From: an uncultured Clostridia bacterium
Lineage (GTDB): Bacteria > Bacillota_A > Clostridia > Christensenellales > UBA3700
Direction of reading: 5' to 3'
NCBI GenBank assembly: GCA_946545105.1
Contig: CAMNMY010000013.1
Location: 1-10,305, forward strand
DNA length: 10,305 nt
Part shown: piece after piece, positions 7,183-10,305 of the stretch
Layout: each line of letters starts with the position of its first letter
Position numbering within the stretch: position 1 is the stretch's first letter
Translations under genes and position numbers: made by a program
Notes under the pieces: model-generated
Databases searched by the model: none
Seen by the model: the letters and a program-made list of their open reading frames with translations, nothing else
What the model was told of the DNA's origin: nothing

Positions 7183-7211
7183 TTGACCTTGGGCATTATT
7201 CTTCATATAAT
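7183..7211 (+). promoter_or_regulatory. Promoter of nagA
   Basis: TTGACC (7183-7188) and perfect TATAAT (7206-7211) have a 17-bp spacer. Transcription should start at about 7218-7219, only 2-3 nt before the ATG at 7221, so the mRNA would be leaderless. No operator-like palindrome was seen overlapping it. Confidence 0.75.
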
Positions 7212-7220
7212 TTTCTTGAT

Positions 7221-8372
7221 ATGTTATCTATAATTAACGCAAGACCATTTATAAATGGAAAGATCGAAAAGGCTACATCTATCAACATTAACAATGGAAG
7301 AATTGTTAGTATTGGGGAGCCTATTTATAACGAGCTTTTAGATGCTAAAAACAATATAGTTGCAGCAGGTTATATAGATATACATACTCATGGTGGATTT
7401 GGAAAAGATTGCATGGAAGCATCTAAAGATGCTATTGAAACAATTGCTAAATATCATTTGTCTACTGGCATTACATCTTTTGTGCCAACAACAATGACTG
7501 CTCCAATTCAAGATATTGGTATTGCGATTGCTGCAATAAGAGCATATAAAGATACTCCTTATTCTAGAATTCTAGGAATTCATTTAGAAGGTCCATTTTT
7601 ATCTAAAGGCGCATCTGGAGCACACAAGCCAGAATTATTAATTGACCCAACTGATGAAAATTCAAAATTCATTTTTGATAATTTAGATATTGTAAAGAGA
7701 GTTACTCTTGCACCAAACAAGGCAAATGCAGCTGAATTTACAAAGCTAGCTGTTGAAAATGGTATTCAAGTTTCACTTGGGCACGATGAATCAATTGATG
7801 ACGAAATCTACGCTTGCGTAGATAATGGTGCTACTTCTGTTACTCATATGTATAATTGCACTTCTCGCCCATCTAGAAGAAATAATCCAAAAAAACATTT
7901 AGGCCTAACAGAGGTTGGTTTAATCGATTCAAGATTGATATGTGAAGTTATTGCAGATAACAAGCATGTTCCAAACGAATTGTTCAAAATGATATATAAA
8001 TTGAAAGGAGCAGATAAAATCTGCTTGATTTCAGATTCACTATCTATAGCTGGTATGCCAAATGGTGAATATTACATCGGTTCTGGCGCATCTAAGCAAA
8101 AGATTGAAATTGAAGACGGCGTAGCCGTTATTAAAGAATTAAATACTTACGCTGGATCTATTACTCCAATATCTAAAATGGCTCAAAACCTACTAAAAGT
8201 AGGCATAGATAAGGAAGCCATCTTAAAGATGGGTACTTTGAATCCTGCTAGATTAATTGATGCTCAAAATGTTGGTGATATAAAGATTGGCTATTTTGCC
8301 GATTTAAATATTTTGGATGACAATTTAAATATTATAACTACCATCTTTGATGGTAAAATTATTCGTCAATAA
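7221..8372 (+). CDS. nagA: N-acetylglucosamine-6-phosphate deacetylase
   Basis: This amidohydrolase removes acetate from GlcNAc-6-phosphate to give GlcN-6-phosphate, the entry to amino-sugar catabolism and wall recycling. Its 383 residues are typical. Seen: DIHTHGG (His55, His57), HLEGPF (Glu123, expected metal ligand), SLGHDE (His188), VTHMYN (His209), SDS with Asp272 as expected catalytic acid/base, and YAGSITPI near 310. The region after His209 (YNCTSRPSRRNNPKKHLG) and IADNKHV, where the E. coli type reads IADGxHV, mark a divergent branch, so a related N-acetyl amino sugar phosphate cannot be excluded. The start fits the family N-terminus (short strand then INAR), yet there is no Shine-Dalgarno site and the -10 box ends nine bases before the ATG. 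nagB is not in the window. The 3' end overlaps the convergent ECF gene by 14 bp. Confidence 0.9.
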   Translation: MLSIINARPFINGKIEKATSININNGRIVSIGEPIYNELLDAKNNIVAAGYIDIHTHGGFGKDCMEASKDAIETIAKYHLSTGITSFVPTTMTAPIQDIGIAIAAIRAYKDTPYSRILGIHLEGPFLSKGASGAHKPELLIDPTDENSKFIFDNLDIVKRVTLAPNKANAAEFTKLAVENGIQVSLGHDESIDDEIYACVDNGATSVTHMYNCTSRPSRRNNPKKHLGLTEVGLIDSRLICEVIADNKHVPNELFKMIYKLKGADKICLISDSLSIAGMPNGEYYIGSGASKQKIEIEDGVAVIKELNTYAGSITPISKMAQNLLKVGIDKEAILKMGTLNPARLIDAQNVGDIKIGYFADLNILDDNLNIITTIFDGKIIRQ

Positions 8373-8961
8373 GTTTTTCGTTATTATTAGGGTGAGACAC
8401 AGCATATCTTCTTAATGCTTTTTGCGCTGCCATATATACAGGTGGCAACATTAATGCTACTGTTACTGCTCCAACTATACATTGAGCTATCTCCCAAGGC
8501 AAATCAGCCATTGTCCACATATAATAAGCATTTGCATATGCTTCCCAACTTGAAGCGTTATATATTGCACTTGTCACAACCGCAAATGTTTGTCCATATA
8601 AAAAGCCGTGAATTGCAGTGATTGCCACTATAACACACATTTGTTTAAACATAGATCCCTTGACTAGTTTTGAAAAATTTAAAAGCGTTGGTAAAAATAA
8701 CCAAGCAACAAACATAACCGGAATAGAAATAAATATTGGCCACATTCCACCAGAAATTAAACAATCTATTGTGACATAAATCAACAAGACAATAACTGTG
8801 AATTTATAGCCAAATATGCAATAGCACATTACGACTGTAAATGTAACAAGTTGCAAAAATGGAATGAAGGCTAATGCTTCATCCACTGCAACTAAAAGTG
8901 CGACCATTAATGACATTAAGACTAGCCGGAATGTCCAACTAGTCTTTGTCCAATCTATCAT
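8359..8961 (-). CDS. ECF transporter S component (vitamin-binding membrane protein), substrate unknown
   Basis: This 200-residue integral membrane protein has about six hydrophobic segments (roughly 11-33, 36-50, 52-70, 74-97, 105-133 and 153-176), a size and topology expected of a substrate-binding S component of energy-coupling-factor importers. The FIPFLQLVTF stretch (32-41) and ADLPWEIAQCIVGA (152-165) resemble, from memory, a family of predicted ECF S components often paired with DUF4430 proteins. No ATPase or T component lies in the window, so it would rely on a shared module encoded elsewhere (group II arrangement). Its ATG overlaps the stop of the upstream lipoprotein gene as TAATG with no good ribosome binding site, so translation is probably coupled. 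Cobalamin is one guess for the substrate, based on the transcobalamin-like partner; this is unproven. Confidence 0.7.
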   Translation of the reverse strand: MIDWTKTSWTFRLVLMSLMVALLVAVDEALAFIPFLQLVTFTVVMCYCIFGYKFTVIVLLIYVTIDCLISGGMWPIFISIPVMFVAWLFLPTLLNFSKLVKGSMFKQMCVIVAITAIHGFLYGQTFAVVTSAIYNASSWEAYANAYYMWTMADLPWEIAQCIVGAVTVALMLPPVYMAAQKALRRYAVSHPNNNEKLIDE

Positions 8962-9479
8962 TATGAACCGATTGTTCCGTCGTATCCGTCGATAACGATT
9001 GTGTATGTAGTTAATCCATCAACGAAATCCATTGTAACGCCATTAGAATAGTGACCATTGAATGCCATATATGACCATTGGAAATCTGTATCAGTATATT
9101 CTGGAACCGCAGCAAAACTGCCACTTGTTAAATACCATGATGTTGAATAACCAACTGTTGTGTCGATAAATAAAATGTAATCTGTGTCGTTGAATGCAAT
9201 CTTATGTGAGCCTGCTTCGTTTGTCGCAGCATCTGCTAATGCTTCAGATACATTAATTTGTCCTTTTTTAACTGTAATTGTTTTTTGAGCAAGAATTTCG
9301 CCATCCAACTTTGCATTGTAATTTTCGTCAGCACCGTTGTACTTACGAATAACTAATTCGAATGTTGTGTCTTCTGTAACTGCTTTATCTTTCTTATCGC
9401 AAGAAACGAATACAGATAAAGAAACTACTAATATTGCAATAATTGCAATAACTGATAAAATTTTTGTTAACTTTTTCAT
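8961..9479 (-). CDS. Small lipoprotein, probable DUF4430 (transcobalamin-like C-terminal) domain
   Basis: From the ATG at 9479 the protein has 172 residues. Residues 1-26 are a lipoprotein signal (MKKLTK, long hydrophobic core, FVS before Cys27). The body at about 38-170 is beta-rich, and its SWYLTSGS...WSYMAFNGHYSNGV (about 114-148) and closing TTYTIVIDGY resemble DUF4430 domains, which are related to the ligand-binding end of transcobalamin. By inference it captures a cofactor outside the membrane and hands it to the ECF S component encoded directly downstream (TAATG overlap). The frame stays open upstream to 9572, but that extension is hydrophilic and unlike a signal peptide. The GGAGG site 11 nt before the ATG at 9479 and the lipobox select the shorter start. 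Expression is probably controlled by the structured leader at 9480-9647. Confidence 0.8.
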   Translation of the reverse strand: MKKLTKILSVIAIIAILVVSLSVFVSCDKKDKAVTEDTTFELVIRKYNGADENYNAKLDGEILAQKTITVKKGQINVSEALADAATNEAGSHKIAFNDTDYILFIDTTVGYSTSWYLTSGSFAAVPEYTDTDFQWSYMAFNGHYSNGVTMDFVDGLTTYTIVIDGYDGTIGS

Positions 9480-9647
9480 GTGTTTTTCATCCTCCTTTTT
9501 ACATGATTTGATTAAGGGGATGAAGAGAATAAAAGCATGCAAAGCATGGTCGAATCTTCTAATCGGTCGCAAGGGGCTAAAACCCTTAAAAATTCACACT
9601 CTACTAACAACCTCTTAATCTCGAAGTTAATATTTTATATTATTGTC
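9480..9647 (-). promoter_or_regulatory. Structured mRNA leader with mutually exclusive helices; riboswitch-like, class unrecognised
   Basis: The predicted transcript starts near 9647, about 168 nt before the ATG. GATTAAGAGG (9620-9611) can pair with CCCCTTAATC (9519-9510), 9 of 10 positions, closing a domain of about 110 nt. Inside it are hairpins AAGGG/CCCTT (9587-9583 with 9575-9571) and CATGC-TTT-GCATG (9548-9536). The closing strand can instead join TTCATCCCCTT (9524-9514), which pairs with the ribosome binding site AAGGAGGATGAA (9497-9486): 11 bp with one bulged A. The two states exclude each other, so forming the long-range helix would free the ribosome binding site. No cobalamin, TPP, FMN, THF, preQ1-I, SAM or T-box consensus was recognised. 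Confidence 0.5.
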
Positions 9648-9653
9648 ACACGT

Positions 9654-9682
9654 ATTATAACAACACTATCTTTTTTTCGCAA
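9654..9682 (-). promoter_or_regulatory. Promoter of the lipoprotein/ECF operon
   Basis: TTGCGA (9682-9677) and perfect TATAAT (9659-9654) are spaced by 17 bp, predicting a start near 9647-9646. A weaker alternative pair lies slightly downstream (TTGTTA at 9663-9658 with TATAAA 18 bp later). Either leaves a long leader. The promoter diverges from the dUTPase promoter. Confidence 0.6.
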
Positions 9683-9717
9683 GATTTTAAATAATTTTAT
9701 TATTCACTTTTAATGTG

Positions 9718-9726
9718 TGATATAAT
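9718..9726 (+). promoter_or_regulatory. Extended -10 promoter of the dUTPase gene
   Basis: TG-A-TATAAT is a perfect extended -10 element; the -35 region is weak (TATTAT at 9698-9703). The start is expected near 9733, directly at the AGGTG ribosome binding site, giving a very short leader of about 10 nt. This position also rules out the in-frame ATG at 9713 as start, since that lies upstream of the -10 box. Confidence 0.6.
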
Positions 9727-9742
9727 CGGCATAGGTGAAAAT

Positions 9743-10249
9743 ATGAAGAAAGTTGCACAATTTTATAAAGTATCATTTGAACAATACAAAAAAGATTATC
9801 AAGAAACATTTGGAAATCTAGATAATATCGAAGAAATCTACGAAGGCATTATGCTTCCAAAGAGAGCCACAACAGGTTCTGCTGGTTATGATTTCTATGC
9901 CCCAATTAGCATAACGCTAAAACCTAACGAAACAATAAAAATACCTACAGGTATTAGGGTAAAGATTGAAGATGGATGGGTGCTAAAGTGCTACCCTAGA
10001 TCTGGGCTTGGATTCAAATTTAGAATGCAATTAAATAACACTGTTGGAATCATAGATTCAGACTATTACAATTCTTCAAATGAAGGACATATCTTCACAA
10101 AGATTACTAATGATACAAATGAAGGGAAAACAATTGAGATAAAAGCTGGTCAAGGCTTTATACAAGGAATATTCGTTGAATTTGGTATCACTTTTGATGA
10201 CAACGCTGTAGATATTAGAAACGGCGGTTTTGGTTCAACAACAAAATAA
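9743..10249 (+). CDS. dut: dUTP diphosphatase (dUTPase)
   Basis: This cytosolic trimeric-type dUTPase hydrolyses dUTP to dUMP and pyrophosphate, keeping uracil out of DNA and feeding dTMP synthesis. From the ATG at 9743 it has 168 residues. All five family motifs are visible: SAGYDFYAP (46-54), PRSGLG (85-90), GIIDSDYYN (102-110, Asp105 as catalytic base), GQGFIQGIF (136-144) and RNGGFGST (159-166). Motif 3 is followed by NSSNEGHI rather than the compact YRGE type, a variant seen in some Firmicutes and phage enzymes. The N-terminus of about 38 residues before the first strand is longer than in E. coli Dut. AGGTG (9733-9737) lies 5 nt before the ATG. An in-frame ATG at 9713 would add ten residues but lies upstream of the promoter -10. 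No phage genes surround it, so a housekeeping role is likely. Confidence 0.93.
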   Translation: MKKVAQFYKVSFEQYKKDYQETFGNLDNIEEIYEGIMLPKRATTGSAGYDFYAPISITLKPNETIKIPTGIRVKIEDGWVLKCYPRSGLGFKFRMQLNNTVGIIDSDYYNSSNEGHIFTKITNDTNEGKTIEIKAGQGFIQGIFVEFGITFDDNAVDIRNGGFGSTTK

Positions 10250-10265
10250 GCAAACATATTTTGCA

Positions 10266-10305
10266 TGAAATAAGGGTCTCGCCAAGAGACCCTTTAATTA
10301 TTTCA
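10266..10305 (+). terminator. Hairpin terminator after dUTPase, possibly bidirectional
   Basis: AAGGGTCTC (10272-10280) pairs perfectly with GAGACCCTT (10286-10294) around loop GCCAA. The outer arms TGAAATAA (10266-10273) and TTATTTCA (10298-10305) are also inverse complements, so the symmetry runs to the window edge. The downstream tract TTTAATTATTT is a modest T-run. The hairpin begins about 17 bp after the dUTPase stop. Confidence 0.75.

Noticed and set aside
7012..7206. A 64-codon minus-strand frame upstream of and overlapping the acidic membrane protein
   Set aside because: It spans the promoter, hairpin and ribosome binding site of the real gene and overlaps its N-terminal codons in another frame; the Arg-rich end is a frame shadow of the acidic tract.
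9480..9572. N-terminal extension of the DUF4430-like lipoprotein from an upstream start
   Set aside because: The extension is hydrophilic, encoded by the structured leader, and would put the lipoprotein signal in the middle of the protein.
9480..9647. Cobalamin riboswitch, suggested by the ECF/DUF4430 context and by a loose match (TTAGAAGATT) to the B12 box core
   Set aside because: The rest of the B12 box and the conserved GGTG...CC and GCCACTG elements are missing, so the class cannot be assigned.
9713..9742. Earlier in-frame ATG of the dUTPase adding ten residues
   Set aside because: It lies upstream of a perfect extended -10 element and lacks a ribosome binding site, whereas the ATG at 9743 has AGGTG at the right distance.
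9743..10249. A prophage remnant suggested by the dUTPase variant
   Set aside because: No other phage-like gene, integrase or attachment repeat is visible and the gene has its own promoter and terminator.
1..10305. CRISPR array, tRNA, rRNA or insertion sequence
   Set aside because: No regularly spaced direct repeats, cloverleaf with a CCA end, rRNA signature or transposase motif was seen on either strand.

Overview
The window is AT-rich bacterial DNA packed with short-gapped genes. Canonical Shine-Dalgarno sites, near-consensus sigma-A-type promoters (five with exactly 17-bp spacers), TAA at every visible stop, InlB-type repeats and an ECF vitamin-transporter component all point to a low-GC Bacillota (Firmicutes), most likely an uncultured gut-type Clostridia lineage. 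The family-level placement is inference. No rRNA, tRNA, CRISPR array, transposase or phage structural gene was seen.

Layout. Positions 1-1005 (minus) hold the 5' part of a surface lipoprotein with two InlB B-type repeats; its 3' end lies outside the window. Positions 1192-5317 (minus) form a nucleotide-sugar block: an N-acetylhexosamine 1-kinase-like gene (nahK) followed after 18 bp by galE, then after a short gap with its own promoter a membrane-anchored UDP-GlcNAc 4,6-dehydratase. Together these could turn GlcNAc or GalNAc into activated and modified UDP-sugars for surface glycans. Positions 5373-7061 (minus) encode an unrecognised single-pass membrane protein with an extremely acidic N-terminus, then a Lys-rich stretch, a membrane span and a large extracellular part. 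Divergent from it is nagA (7221-8372, plus), GlcNAc-6-phosphate deacetylase, which fits the amino-sugar theme. nagA overlaps tail-to-tail with an ECF S-component gene (8359-8961, minus). That gene is translationally coupled (TAATG) to an upstream lipoprotein gene resembling DUF4430 proteins (8961-9479, minus). The right end carries a dUTPase (9743-10249, plus) and a strong hairpin terminator.

The most notable observations are regulatory. The lipoprotein/ECF operon has a leader of about 168 nt. In it, a long-range helix and a hairpin burying the ribosome binding site compete for the same CCCCUU segment, as in a translational riboswitch, yet no known riboswitch consensus was recognised. nagA and the dehydratase gene appear to be transcribed as leaderless mRNAs, because their -10 boxes sit about 10 nt before the start codon and there is no Shine-Dalgarno site. 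nahK begins directly after a terminator-like hairpin. galE carries Cys at the position that gates N-acetylated substrates, suggesting it also uses UDP-GlcNAc/UDP-GalNAc.
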